DNA of 64,000 nt from Anthoceros angustus (GCA_010909165.1 MU008154.1:620001-684000), one strand, 5' to 3'; shown: positions 47,753 to 59,109, counted from the first letter of the stretch. Program-made: numbers and translations. The notes: generated by a model from the letters alone, not told the origin.

Positions 47753-48085
47753 ATGGCCATCGCGAAGCTCGTCGTCGTCAGCAACAACGTTGTCTGCGTC
47801 TTGCTGTTGCTTTCAGTAGTGATGACTGACGCGGCAAAGATCGAGACATTCAACCCGGCCAGCTGTGACGGATCTCCTACCAACACGTTCTACGTGGGCG
47901 GGAACACCTGCCAGACGTTTATCGACCAGGGCGCTGTGCGGATCAGTGAAATCGACGGCGGCACCCGTGTGTCCATACACAACCAGCAGAACTGCGAAGG
48001 CTACAGTAGCGTTGCACAGATTTACGGACCAGGGTGTGTGGTGCAAGGGGCGACCAAGCTGCGGGCCGTCTGGATTCAGGGTTGA
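47753..48085 (+). CDS. MiAMP1-like secreted protein, copy D
   Basis: Intact 110-codon frame and the most diverged of the intact copies. The signal peptide is different (VVCVLLLLSVVM), the mature part has SPT for GAT after SCDG and NQQNCEGYSS for NQRNCEGSSS, yet the four cysteines and the C-terminal LRAVWIQG are unchanged. Conservation of the mature chain against a diverged leader and UTR suggests selection on the mature peptide. No SKU5-like sequence lies directly upstream, so this copy either lost its partner or predates the block duplications. Confidence 0.75.
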   Translation: MAIAKLVVVSNNVVCVLLLLSVVMTDAAKIETFNPASCDGSPTNTFYVGGNTCQTFIDQGAVRISEIDGGTRVSIHNQQNCEGYSSVAQIYGPGCVVQGATKLRAVWIQG

Positions 48086-48589
48086 ATAACAGTCACATGT
48101 TGCAATTCTTCATAAGTATGCATGAGGTGTGGCTCCTGAGTCTTCAGTGAAGCTAGTTTATCCATCAGAATTGCGTGTACTTCTTCAATCTCCTGCGTTT
48201 TCAGGAGCGTTGGTTTGCTGGCTTTGGTTCTTTTGATGATGTCTGACATTCTTTAAGGCTGAGCGCTGTACCGTTTTGTGCAGGCACGAATCGGATGAGG
48301 TGACACACTGGCCATCACGTCAGATCGGCAGCAATGGAGATACCAACGAGATCAAGCATCAAGCATTTGGCGTAGATGTATAATAAGTACATATATGAGA
48401 ATAAATTAAGTGTACCTCCGCAAAAATGTGCTTCTAATAGATAAATACTTTCTGTTTAATCCCTTCCAGTTTCGGAGGCAACTCGTTCAGTGTGAGAAAC
48501 ACTCGACAAGCAAAAACAGTTGAAACGGTGTCTTTTGGCAGAAAAGCCGCAAGCTTAGAACTCGAGCCTCGCAGAGTTTTGTCTCGGCC

Positions 48590-48920
48590 GCTGCCCTGCT
48601 GGGATTAGGCTGGCCTGATCGATGCGGCCTGGATGGTCAGTCTGCAATGCTTGCTTGATAATGGCCCGCCCATCCTGGGATGGTAATCAGGCTTTCCCCG
48701 GTGATGATGGCGTTGATTGCCTCGGCTCGATCGTAATCAGGGCGATGGGTGCCAAGGGTAGCCTGATTGTCGCGGCTGGAATCAGGCTGGCCTGGTGGCA
48801 GAAAACCATCCAGCCGGCCGAATCGGGAGGATCGGCCATTGCCAGCAACCGTAACGGGCACGGGGTGCATCGGCTGCTTAAAAGTTTACTACAGGCCAAG
48901 CTGGCAGGGAAGGAATAAAT
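48590..48920. other. GC-rich island of unknown origin
   Basis: Distinctly more GC-rich than its surroundings. A 98-codon plus-strand frame (48622-48918) spans it, with repeated AATCAGG and GGCCTGG words. I recognise no family. It may be a fragment of a transposon. Confidence 0.3.
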
Positions 48921-48950
48921 GTGTTGTAGGGACAATATTGTCTAAACATG

Positions 48951-49016
48951 TCCGGATGGGCGAGTTGGTGTTAGGCCACAAGGCAAATGTAACCCGGGTT
49001 CAAATCCGGATCCCGG
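48951..49016 (+). repeat. tRNA-like sequence, possible SINE head
   Basis: An A-box-like GGGCGAGTTGGT and a B-box-like GGTTCAAATCC lie about 30 bases apart. The ends, TCCGGAT and ATCCCGG, pair at six of seven positions, and CCGGG/TCCGG forms a T-arm stem. The anticodon arm is poor (U33 is G) and the total of 66 bases is short, so this is a tRNA relic or SINE head rather than a working tRNA. Confidence 0.4.
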
Positions 49017-49069
49017 CTTCACCTTCGAATGCACTTCTGCGCACCAACTCAAATCTTTTGAATTTATTT

Positions 49070-49260
49070 GAAACACAAGATGTGACCTAGCAAGCAGAGT
49101 TACATTTGCGGGTTAAGAGAAATTTGAAACACAAGATGTGACCTAGCAAGCAGAGAAACTTGAAACAAAAGGTATGACTTAGCAAGCAGACAAAGCTGAA
49201 ACACAAGATGTGAAAGAGCAAGCAGAGAAATCTAAAACACGAGACAATTTATGGTCAAGC
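49070..49260. repeat. GAAACACAAGATGTGACCTAGC minisatellite
   Basis: About five units of roughly 40 bases contain GAAACACAAGATGTGA and AGCAAGCAGA. It follows the tRNA-like sequence and might be part of the same element. Confidence 0.75.
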
Positions 49261-49791
49261 AGTGGCAACAAAAGCCATGACAGCCGGCAGAGCAAGCAGA
49301 AAATCTCCGATCTCTTCAGATGGATCAAGCCCCTGCGGAAGCCAATTGTTCTGCAAATCGGAGATCAAACGCGCTATGTACATACGTACTTGATACAGAC
49401 TGTACTTGGGTGGTTGGTAGTACCGTGGTACCTAACCCAGATAAGGTTGCACTCTGGCACACATGAAATTCAAGTTTTCCTGGTCTTCATGGTCACGGTC
49501 AAGGCTCGTGACGAACCATGGCCAGCCCAAGGCTCAACTTCTACCAGGATTATTCCACGAATCCGTTGAAAGTCGTGATCAGTCTACGTCCTTCCCTCCT
49601 TCCTTTCGGATACCTTCCACACATGCCTGCTGATGAGCCCGGCACCAGCAAGCCTTAAGCTTTTCCACAACTGCAATCCACACTCCAGACTTGTGAGTCT
49701 TCTGTTTCTGCTCTCAGTTTATTTTCGAAATCGACAACTCCACTTACAATTCCTCAGGCAGCACAATTACTCCACTCAGGCTTCAGCGACC

Positions 49792-49945
49792 ATGGCCATG
49801 GCGAAGCGATCGTCCTCGTCCGCAACGTTCTCTGTGTCTTGATGCTGCTCTCAGCAGTGATGACTGACTAGGCAAAGATCGAGACGTTCAACCCAGCCAG
49901 CTGTGACGGAGCTGCTACCACCGCGTTCTACGCTTTAGAAGGAGC
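49792..49945 (+). pseudogene. MiAMP1-like copy E, truncated
   Basis: The leader is recognisable but has a two-base insertion after ATGGCCATGGCGAAG and a stop (TAG) where Ala-Ala-Lys should be. The mature region is cut after ACCGCGTTCTACG at about 49931, which jumps straight to 3'-UTR sequence (CTTTAGAAGGAGC), so nearly all of the mature peptide is deleted. The TATA box is also lost (CTGATGAG for CTTATAAG near 49630). Confidence 0.85.
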
Positions 49946-50009
49946 TGTGCCGGTTTGCTTGTTTTTGTCCTTTTGGTGATGCCTGCACACTCTTGAGGCT
50001 GAGCGTTGT

Positions 50010-50495
50010 ATCGTTTTGATGCTGGCTTCCCCTCAACCGTACCGATGCTAGTTTCGAATTCTCGCAACTTCTTTCCTTGAGCTTCCAGACTGCCTGAGAT
50101 CTCGGCATGGGAGCTCTCCACACTCTCGGTACGTCCTTCCAGCAATTTCAGCAGGTCTGGTTGTTCGAAGCGGACTCCTTCCTGCTCTGTCGACGACTTC
50201 CGTCTCTCACTGCTACCAGATCGCCGCAAACGCATTGTGGGTCTCCCCTTCCTCACCACCACCGATCAGGCAGGTAACCTCCTTCTCTGCCTCCAGCTGC
50301 AGATTGCGGACATCTGTGAAGCTGTTCTGCCTCGACTGCACTCGGACTGTGTTCCCGTGAACCCCGTCCATGCGGAATAAGGCCCTGCGCAGGTGGAACT
50401 TGAGCGGATCATTGCTGCACTGCTATCCGCATTATAATCTGATGCGATACTGCCGCGTCTGAATCCGTTGAAGGCGTTCTTGATATTCCGGAAGG
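50010..50495. other. Unassigned insertion between MiAMP1-like copies E and F
   Basis: This stretch has no counterpart elsewhere in the window. On the minus strand a frame from 50262 to about 50010 predicts a charged coiled coil (QPDLLKLLEGRTESVESSHA). This could be a retroelement gag fragment, but I see no zinc knuckle or other proof. Confidence 0.3.
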
Positions 50496-50505
50496 ATACA
50501 TTTGG

Positions 50506-50911
50506 AGGTGGTCCATTGGTACTGAGCTTGACGAGTTTCTCATAGAAACGACGACACAAACAGTACCGAAAACGTCCAATTAGGCTAAGGCATGTATTGG
50601 CACTGACCGCCGGAGACTCCAGCTCAAAATCGTACTTCGCCATTGGGGTTTCGCTTTGTTACTGGGGCACAAAACCTCACAATATTTGTCATCACTTAAG
50701 TGCCCGAAGCAGAGTTCCGGTCAAGGCCAGTAACACGCGCAGCCCAAGGGCCTGAGCTCTACCAGGATTCCACGAATATGTTGAAAGTCGTCATTAGTCT
50801 ACATACCTCCTTCCTTCCTTCCGGATTACCCACCTTCCACACATGCCTGCTTATAAGCCCGGCACCAGCAAGCCCTTCCCACAACTGCAATCCACACTCC
50901 ACACTTGTGAG
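50506..50911 (+). promoter_or_regulatory. Promoter and leader of MiAMP1-like copy F, stranded by a Copia insertion
   Basis: Matches the upstream region of copies A to C from GGAGGTGGTCCATTGG to CACTTGTGAG, with a TATA box intact near 50850 but TGACGTG changed to TAACACG. The sequence stops at GTGAG (50907-50911), the target site of the following Copia, and resumes at 55501. Confidence 0.85.
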
Positions 50912-51649
50912 TGTGTGAAAGTGGTTTCCTTTTATGAAGCCATACGATCTGAACAGACGCTCAGACACCGATCCGAACAGACACACCGTTTCATGTTGAG
51001 GCATTCTTAATGCCTCCTCACACTCAATCAAATCACTCTCAAAAAGTCTTCTCACAATTTTTCATCTCCAGCCCTCCATGTTTTAATCACATGGTATCGA
51101 GCATGAAGAAAATCAAACATACTTAGACTCATGATGGAGAGCAAACTCTACGATTGAGACTATCCAACATGGATAGATTCATCTCTCGATGCATGCATTG
51201 TCATGAATGCAATTCTATCGGTAGAAGGAAAATTCCTTCTAACTTTAATAAAACCAGAAGCGATCCTTGTAGACATGTCACACCTCCGGCTGTCTGGATA
51301 AAGAGATACGTGGTCTTATGCACCAAAAGACTACACACAGATTAATCAGGTGCTCAATAAGCTATGCCCAAACTAGAAATCACGAACATAAAACCCAACT
51401 TACTTCACTTTCCACTTATATGGATTGCATTTGCGAATGCGGTGACATCTGAGAATCCTAGACAAGATACAATCACAACTAGAAGTGATGAGTAAAAATC
51501 ATTAATTTCACATATTAGTAAGCACAAGAAAAGCACAATGGCAAACTCCTGGCAAAATGACTGGCGATTGATAAATTGACTAGCGTTAATTATCACTCTT
51601 GGGCTCCCGTATTGAGATGCTTCGCTAAGAAGTTCTACATAGACGATGG

Positions 51650-52060
51650 TTGATGGCACAGTTAAACCTCCAGCCGACCACGCGACTTACCGCTTGGTTG
51701 GTCAAGGATGCTCAAGCCAGATCTGACATCTTGCTGCATGTTTCAGATAGGTTAATACCTATCATCAAGAGACTACCTACAGCAAAAGCTATGTGGGACA
51801 AACTCAAAACCACATATCATGAGGGGAGCATGGCTTTTAGACTCTATGCTCAAGAACAATTGCAATCAAACAAGCTCATAGAAGGCAATTCTGTCCTAGA
51901 TTTCCTGGAAAGTTGGCAAGCTTCTCTAGATGCAGTTATCTCATCTGGATTAACCTTGGATGATGAGACACAGGTTATGCATCTCCTGAGAGCATTACCA
52001 CAGTCATGGAGTCCTTTTATAACAAAGACAATCAAAGCGATGCAACCCGCAATCCTTTAA
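51650..52060 (+). pseudogene. Copia gag (UBN2 type), third element
   Basis: An open frame of about 136 codons: AWLVKDAQARSDILLHVSD, AKAMWDKLKTTYH, VLDFLESWQASLDAVISSG and LLRALPQSW are typical UBN2 gag helices. The frame ends before the zinc knuckle. Confidence 0.85.
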
Positions 52061-52921
52061 CCCTTGAGATTCTTATTCCTAGAATTATGCATGAAGCTAG
52101 GTTACGCCAATCCCACCAACCAAGTACTCCAGTAGCGTCTATTGTTGGTGGCAAGCGGCTGGAATAACAAGAAAATCTTCTTCTCAGGAGGATCCCAGCG
52201 GATCTCCTCCCAACAATCCGCACATAGGAATAAGATATGTCATTCTTGTCAAAAACCACATAGCACGATTGCGGAAGAAAAGCGAGATAGAGCAGGTTTA
52301 AAAACCCTACTCCTTCTCACGCCTCTTAATTGCAAACTACAGGTCAAGGCCCTTCTTAGGTATTCTCAACTCGGTCACAAATCTTTGAACTACGATCTAC
52401 CCAAGATTCATGGCTCCTGAGCAGTGGAGCCACGGCACATGACACCGAGGAGGCGGTTCTTTATGAGGCCTTCTGCTCCACAAAGCTGTCTATATGGAGA
52501 TAGCTCTCCCACAAGGCAGTGGGTAAGGGAGTGGTACAGGTACAATTGCAGAACCACATTGTCTTCATCAAAGGCGTCGCATGTGCATGTGCCCGCTCTG
52601 ACTCACATCGGTCACACAAGCCACAAGACAACCCACTACCACAATACAGTTCACTCATAAAGGTTGTCTGATTACGTTCAGACATGCTACAGGACAGCTT
52701 GTCAAGCTTTTCTATCCTCATAGTGGTAAATTATTTTATGTGGCTACAGGCATCTTGCCTCAAACCCTGAGCACAGGCACAACCACACACAGTTTAGTAG
52801 CTTCTAATACAGACACCACAACCACACTTTGGCACGTTTACTTTACACCTTAGCATGCAAGCGAATGAACGCCAAAAATCTCGTTTAGGGTTACGCTAAG
52901 TGGGCACTTTATCACTCTGCC

Positions 52922-54299
52922 ATGGGCGTACTGCAAACACACCCGCCTTATCCTCAATCTCTTACTAAGACAACCGTACTTGAAGTAGTCCATGCAGTTA
53001 TGCGGCCCCATACATGTACCACCTTGAGCGGAAAATTATACATGTTTGTGTTCTTGGATGACTTGATGGACACACCTATACAAGCGAAGTCGAGCGTTTC
53101 CAAGCTTTCAAGCCTTTCAAGCCTATGCCGAAAATCACACAGGCGGAAGATTAAGATCTTCCATATGACAACGAGGAACTAACCGCGCCACAATATGAGG
53201 GCCATCTCTTGTTACACGAAATTCAACACCAGAAGATTGTTCCGTATTCACATCCCCAACTTGGCAAGGCCGAACGCCGAAATCGATCCCTCATGGACGG
53301 GGTGCGGAGTTCTCTTGCTACGGCTTCACTCCCAAATTACTTATGGGCAGAAGCTGCTGCCGCTGTGTGCTATGTTCAGAATCGGTGGGACTTCTACAAT
53401 TGAAGACAAAACGCCTTTTGAGATCTGGACAGGGAAGAAACCGGATGTAAGCCACTTACGTATCTTTGGATGTACCGCTTATAAGTATGTCCCACCAGAA
53501 ATTTGTAAGAAGTGGATCCCCGTCCATCAAACTCACCTTTGTGGGCTATGGCGAGATTCGAGTGAAGGGTTATCGCCTCTTGATCGCCATACTACTTTCA
53601 CCCTAGCCCGTAATGTCATCTTTGATGAAGCTCCACTTCTTGGGCTTCTTTCTTCCGCTTTTCCGACACCGAGGTTTCTAATCCCCTTCCTCACCACCTT
53701 TGAGGCGATGAGATCCTCCATCCATCCATCACGCTTCCCCACCCGTCATCCCACCTCCGAGGACCCTCTGCTCCTCTCCCGGCTCTGCTCCGCCCCGGGG
53801 AAATATGTCTAGTCCAGACAACATGTGGTGAGCAAGATCAACGCAACAACCGCAGCAGGCTGAGAATTCCAGGCGATCAACAAGATCCACCAAAGGCGTA
53901 CCCAGTGTAAAGTTTCATGACCTTGATTTTAATAAGTCTCACGCTCTTTATAGTGCAGATATTGTTCCAATCAGAGAGGCCCTTGAAGGAACAGAGTCCT
54001 CCTCTTGGAAACAAGCTATGGACAGTGAGTTTAACTCCTTGGTCTCTAATGATACATGGATCCTTGTTGATCCACCACAAGGACAGAACATCGTGGGGAC
54101 CAAGTGGGTACTCAGAAAGAAGCATAACGCTGATGGCTCCTTGGCTAGATTTAAAGCCAGACTGGTTGCAAGAGGATTCACCCAGAAGAAAGGCGTTGAC
54201 TACAGTGAGTCTAACATCTTCAGTCCCGTAGTAAAACTTACATCTCTTCGTGTGATGCTGGCCTTAGCGCTTTGCATGGTCTCTTTATCCATCAACTAG
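52922..54299 (+). pseudogene. Copia integrase and RT fragments, third element
   Basis: Shifted frames carry the integrase (HPQLGKAERRNRSLMDGVRSS, AEAAAAVCYVQNR, KPDVSHLRIFGCTAYKYVP) to about 53.8 kb and the RT start (SNDTWILVDPPQGQNIVGTKW, FKARLVARGFTQKKGVDY, FSPVVKLTSLRVMLALA) at 54018-54299. The RT catalytic box is not found downstream. Confidence 0.88.
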
Positions 54300-55505
54300 A
54301 TGTGGAGGCGCCTTTCTACATGGCATCTTAAAGGAAGAGATTTCGTTCAACAACCTCCACGGATGAGGTATTAGTCAAGAGAACAAGGTTTGCCTTAAGA
54401 AAACACTTTATGGATTGAAGCAATCTCGAGAGGTATGAGTCTTCACGGTACTTACTTAGCCTATGCTAAATGCTCTGATTCCGATGTTTTCACGAGAAAG
54501 CAGAGGAAATCATATCGATGATGGGCCTTTCGTTGTGATCGATCATGGTATCTAATGATGAGAAGTATTTATCGAATACAAGTCCGACCTTCGTAAGAAT
54601 TCAAAATGACGGATAATGGGAGTATGACTTATTGTCACGTATTCGTGCTCTCGACTTAGTAAAACAATGTCACCTCGTGAACTTGCGAGATGCAATTAAT
54701 TCCTTATGCGGGCGTGGTGGGTAGTGTCGACATCTGGCCCAATACACGATGTAGCTGTCCGAATGGACATCTCTCGATTCTATCTAATCTGGTAAGCTTC
54801 ATTGGGTGCGCCAAAGAGTTTGAGATATCTCCAACGTACTAAAACCCGTGGAATACAGTACAAAGGAGGTTGGAATGCCCAAAACAAGCTTATTGGTGGG
54901 TGGCGTGAGATCACGATGAAATCCACGGTGGTTATGTGTTTATCCTTGCGAGGCTGTGGAAATCGAAAGCAGACATCAATAGCTTTGAGTTCAGCTGAGT
55001 CCGATATATTGCAGCTGCTTACGTAAGGGGAGGGCTTGTACATAGCTCTTAAAGACCTTGGGTATCCACATGATGGACTGTGGAGCTCATGTGATAATGT
55101 GCAATATCGCTCTCCCGAGACATGAGGTTTCATGAGCGTTCTAAGCACATCGAACTACGATATCACTTTCTCCGTGCTAAGGTGGAATCACGGAGAATTG
55201 CTACTCACGTATGTTCCTGAAGACCAACTTCGACATTCTTGAAGCCCTCGGCAAGATCAAGCACCTGCTTTTTGTTCATTGTTAGGCCTTGTAGATTTGT
55301 GAAGTGTTCAGATCATTTAGCTTCAAGGGGTGTGTGGTCCTTTTGTGAAGCACGATCACGAGCAGGGCCACCGAGACACCGATCCAGCACACCGTTTCAT
55401 GTTGAGGCATTCTTAATGCCTCCTCACACTCAATCAAATCACTCTCAAAAAAGTCTTCTCACAATTTTTCATCTCCAGAGCCCTCCATGTTTTAATCACA
55501 GTGAG

Positions 55506-55875
55506 TGTTCTCTTTCTGCTCTCAGCTCGTTTGCGAAATCGACAACTCCACTTACAATTCCTCAGGCAGCACTCAACTCGAAGCTCGTCCTTGTCCGCCA
55601 CGTTCTCTGTGTCTTGATGCTTCTGTCAGCAGTGATGACTGATGCGGCAAAGATCGAGACGTTCAACCCGGTGATGGAGGTGCTACCAACACGTTCTCGT
55701 GGGCGAACACACGCGGACTTTTATCGACCGGGGGCATGCGGATCGGTGGAATTGATGGCGGCACCCGTGTGTCCACACAACCGGAGGAACGCAAAGGCTG
55801 ATGGCGTTGCCAGTTCACGGACCGGTGTGTGGCGCAAGGTGCAACCAAGTGCCTATCACGGATTCGTGGTTGAAC
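55506..55875 (+). pseudogene. MiAMP1-like copy F, eroded coding region
   Basis: Continues the leader cut at 50911. The start codon region is deleted (GCACTCAACTCG joins AAGCTCGTCC). The signal peptide part is otherwise normal, but from about 55665 to 55875 the mature region is damaged almost only at CAG/CTG trinucleotides: about 18 in the matching part of copy B, 2 here. Cysteines and frame are lost. Confidence 0.88.
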
Positions 55876-55954
55876 GTCGCATGTCGCGTCTTCAGAAGCA
55901 CAAGTATGCATAAGGTATGCCCATTTGCAACTCTTTTATCCAACAGAATTGCAT

Positions 55955-56102
55955 GTACTTCTTCAAGCTCCTTAGTTTTAGAAGGAGCTATGGTTTGGTG
56001 GCTGTACTTCTTTAAGCTCTTAGTTTTAGAAGGAGCTATGGTTTGGTGGCTGTACTTCTTCAAGCTCCTTAGTTTTAGAAGGAGCTATGGTTTGGTGCCT
56101 GT
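55955..56102. repeat. Triplicated 3'-UTR segment
   Basis: Three tandem units of about 49 bases (TGTACTTCTTCAAGCTCC through GGAGCTATGGTTTGGTG) are present where the other MiAMP1-like copies have a single unit. Confidence 0.85.
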
Positions 56103-56339
56103 GGTTCTTTCGGTGATACCTGCACTTTCTTTAAGGCTGAGCGCCGTACCGTTTTGTGCAGGCACTAATCGGATGTGGACACATTGGTCATCACGTGAGA
56201 TGAGCAGAGTTGGGGATACCAACTAATGGAGCTTTTGGCATAGATGTATAGGGATCTATATATGAGAATAAAACAAGTGTACCATCCGAAGAAAAGTTTT
56301 TTAATAAATAAATACTTTTTTTTAAATCCCACCTCTATT

Positions 56340-58205
56340 TAGTCAATGAAGTGCTTGCTTGCTCATTCGCTCAGCCTTTGGATGCAGGTGATTGCTATCA
56401 ATGATAGGTTTCTGGGGCTGATTTTGAATGCAACAACCAACAATATGTTGTGATCAATGTGTGCAATAATCTTGATGAGCCCCTGGTGTTTACCTTGATG
56501 ATGATGATGATCTTTTAGAGAGTGTCGTGAGATCACCACAAAGAGTCTCGCGCGATGACCACACACGAAGGAGGTCGGCATGCCTAGGTAGACGGGAATG
56601 ACTTTTACTAGACTAGGACGACTTTTTATGAGAACAAACTTGCCCAACCGGCCTGAAAGATTATTATTTTTTGTCCAACCGGCTTGAAAGATTATTATTT
56701 TTTGCCCAACTCGACTGAAAGATTATTATTTTTTGCCGAACTGGCCTAAAAGATTACAATATTATTTTTTGCCCAATTAGAGGGTGAAGCGTATTATGGA
56801 TCCGAGCAAGGTGAGATTATACAAAGCCCATCAATCCACGGAAGGGTGTCAAGTTCTAGTAAGAGTGCGATTGTATGGATCCGAGCAAGGCGAGATTATA
56901 CAAAGCCCATCAATCTGCGGAAGGGTGTCAAGTTCCAGTAACAGTGCGGTTGTGTGGATCCAGACAAGGCGAGATTATACAAAGCCTATCAATCCGCGGA
57001 AGGGTGTCACGTCCCAGTACCAGTGCGATATGTGAAAGATTTCCTCCTCCAATAGACCCCGAAGACAGATCTGCAGTCTATATAACTCCATATTGTGCAA
57101 CATCCCCACCGTACGTATCTGCTCAAGAATGCTATTTATCAAGTAGGCGAGATCAGTCAAAGCCTAGTGGACCTCTGCTTGGCTTTTGTATCCTCTGGTG
57201 AATTCCGCACGTTCCTTTCAGGTTGGCTATGGCTCGAGAGCCAACCTCGTGTGACTTTGATACCCTGGAAATTGTTGACTATGCGAATAAAGTGTTTTTG
57301 GATACTGTGATGGAAGTTGTCTCTTTCACTTCTTGAATACAACAATTAATACAAAAGTTAATCAATTGGAAACAAGGGTGATATGGGTCCTCTTCTAAGT
57401 GTGAAAAGGGCCATACTGCAAGTCACTGTTAGCCTTGGGGGCCGTATGTATAGATGCTATGGACTTAGTGGACAACAATTATGCAAAAGACTTAGTGGAT
57501 AAAGCTATGCATTAAGCTAGCAGAGGTAAGGCCACATATAACTCATCTATTTGGATTAAATTTTAATGCAAAGGTATCACAACTTAACAGAAGATAATAT
57601 TGTAAAAGATTATATATATTTTATAATAATATACGTATTAATCTTATGATAGTAAAGATAATACATATTGACCATTTTTAACTTGATAAGACTATATGCA
57701 CAATGATTTGTGTGAAACCATAAAATACTTACAATACCCGTATTCCACCCTGTGAGGTTCATGTAGCTTGCTAACGTATAATAATACGTTAGTGTGTGGA
57801 CATTTAACAAACTTTTCTTCTTCTTCTTGTAGTTTTTAAATAAGAATGTGCATAATACATAATCCATCTTAAAGATAGTCCATGCCACTCTGTACACCTA
57901 CTTAATATTCAGCTGCACTACTAATTGATGTACAATCCTAAGCCCAATGATAAAAACAAGTGGCTGGCTATTACAATGCGAAGCCCATTGATAGAAATAA
58001 GTAATTCAATTCAATGAAAGTGGTCTCATGCATAAAACTCCTTAGCCGCAGTCAACCGTGCCCTAACTCAAGCATGACACTATAGACCACAACCATTACA
58101 TTTTCCTTTTTCGTAATCAACAACATAGGCCACAACCGTCACCTTTTCCTGTTTTGTTATATCTATCCGTTATGTTAGGTTCATCTGATGAGCTCGTTAC
58201 ACTTA
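56340..58205. repeat. 2-kb segmental duplication, right copy
   Basis: Matches 25160-27120 in the same orientation, including the SKU5 exon 2 relic (56388-56499, here with an intact AG acceptor), the minisatellite (56640-56780) and three 85-base units (56798-57040). No gene is supportable in it. Confidence 0.8.
56388..56499 (+). pseudogene. SKU5-like exon 2 relic, right copy
   Basis: Same relic as 25221-25333, starting after GGATGCAG and ending in the GATGAT microsatellite in place of the splice donor. Confidence 0.8.
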
Positions 58206-58435
58206 GGTTAGCGGACAAGGCTGGGGTGTCTTGCGAGGTGAAGGCAAGGAAAGTGTCCCGAGTCTTTGGGGCATGGGATTCTGAGTCCTCATGGGGACAC
58301 TTGGGACTAATTGATCGAGGGTGGCCGACCATTTATGATACACCACCACAAGAGGCATGTCCAGAGTCCCAAGTATTGGGCAGGAATGTTAACCACGCAT
58401 ATGGGATGCAGGAATTTGGGGCGATCCACAGGAGT

Positions 58436-59109
58436 TGTCATGAGGTAAGCACTTGAATTCATATAAGCACTTCCTCGACCAGCAACCAAGCAAACAAATC
58501 TAATACGCAGATATATAGGTGCAAACCAATAACAACATGAGGAAATAGCTCGCACGTCATGGCACAAACACACTCTCCCCACGAGAACAACACGCAAATT
58601 CCTCACACATCGCTCTCGGAGTCATAGCTTTGGCCTCCTCACAACGCTCTTGCATTGCATATCTAGAGGACAAGCTATGATCGAGCTTGTCCTCAATGGA
58701 AGGGTCTATATATACTAGCCCTTGGCATGGCATATTCTAAGATATCCTATTGGCATCGCATATCAAATATCTTAAGAATACACTATAATATCAAGAATAT
58801 ACGCATATTACTTGAGCTTATCCACTTAGCTATTGTATCCTAAGAATACACTATAATATGCAAGGAATATGCCAAAGCATATTACTTGAGCTTATCCACT
58901 TAGCTATTGCTAACCATGCTTAATTAACACTAATCAATGCTTCATTAACATAAACACCTTAGATTAATTAACACTAATCAATGCTTAATTAACATAAGCA
59001 CCTTAGATCAATTAACCCTAATTACTTACTTAAAGATAAGTGATTAGATTAATTAATGCTAATCAAACACTAAACCCAAGTGCAGAGATTAGTATCACAC
59101 GGCATGACA
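58436..59109 (-). repeat. Solo LTR of a Ty3/gypsy-like element
   Basis: The 674-bp AT-rich sequence has inverted ends TGTCATG and CATGACA and is flanked by GAGT on both sides (58432-58435, 59110-59113). The sequences left and right of it (58200-58435, 59114-59290) are found joined together at about 59775-60165, which therefore resembles an unoccupied site. The interior includes repeated TTAATTAACACTAATCAATGC-like units. Read on the minus strand it starts TGTCATGCCGTGTGATAC, as does the sequence at 61886. Confidence 0.75.

Larger units (their letters stand above)
50912..55500 (+). mobile_element. Ty1/copia LTR retrotransposon, third copy
   Basis: LTRs at 50912-51091 (180 bp) and 55331-55500 (170 bp) begin TGTGTG and end TTTTAATCACA. 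The primer-binding site TGGTATCGAGC follows the 5' LTR and an AAGGGG tract precedes the 3' LTR. GTGAG flanks both sides (50907-50911, 55501-55505). The internal order is gag, integrase, RT on the plus strand. Frame breaks are frequent, the zinc knuckle and most of protease are not recognisable, and the 3' third (about 54.3-55.2 kb) is badly eroded. Confidence 0.9.

Noticed and set aside
48951-49016. Functional tRNA gene
   Set aside because: Only 66 bases, a poor anticodon arm and no T at position 33; kept only as a tRNA-like repeat.
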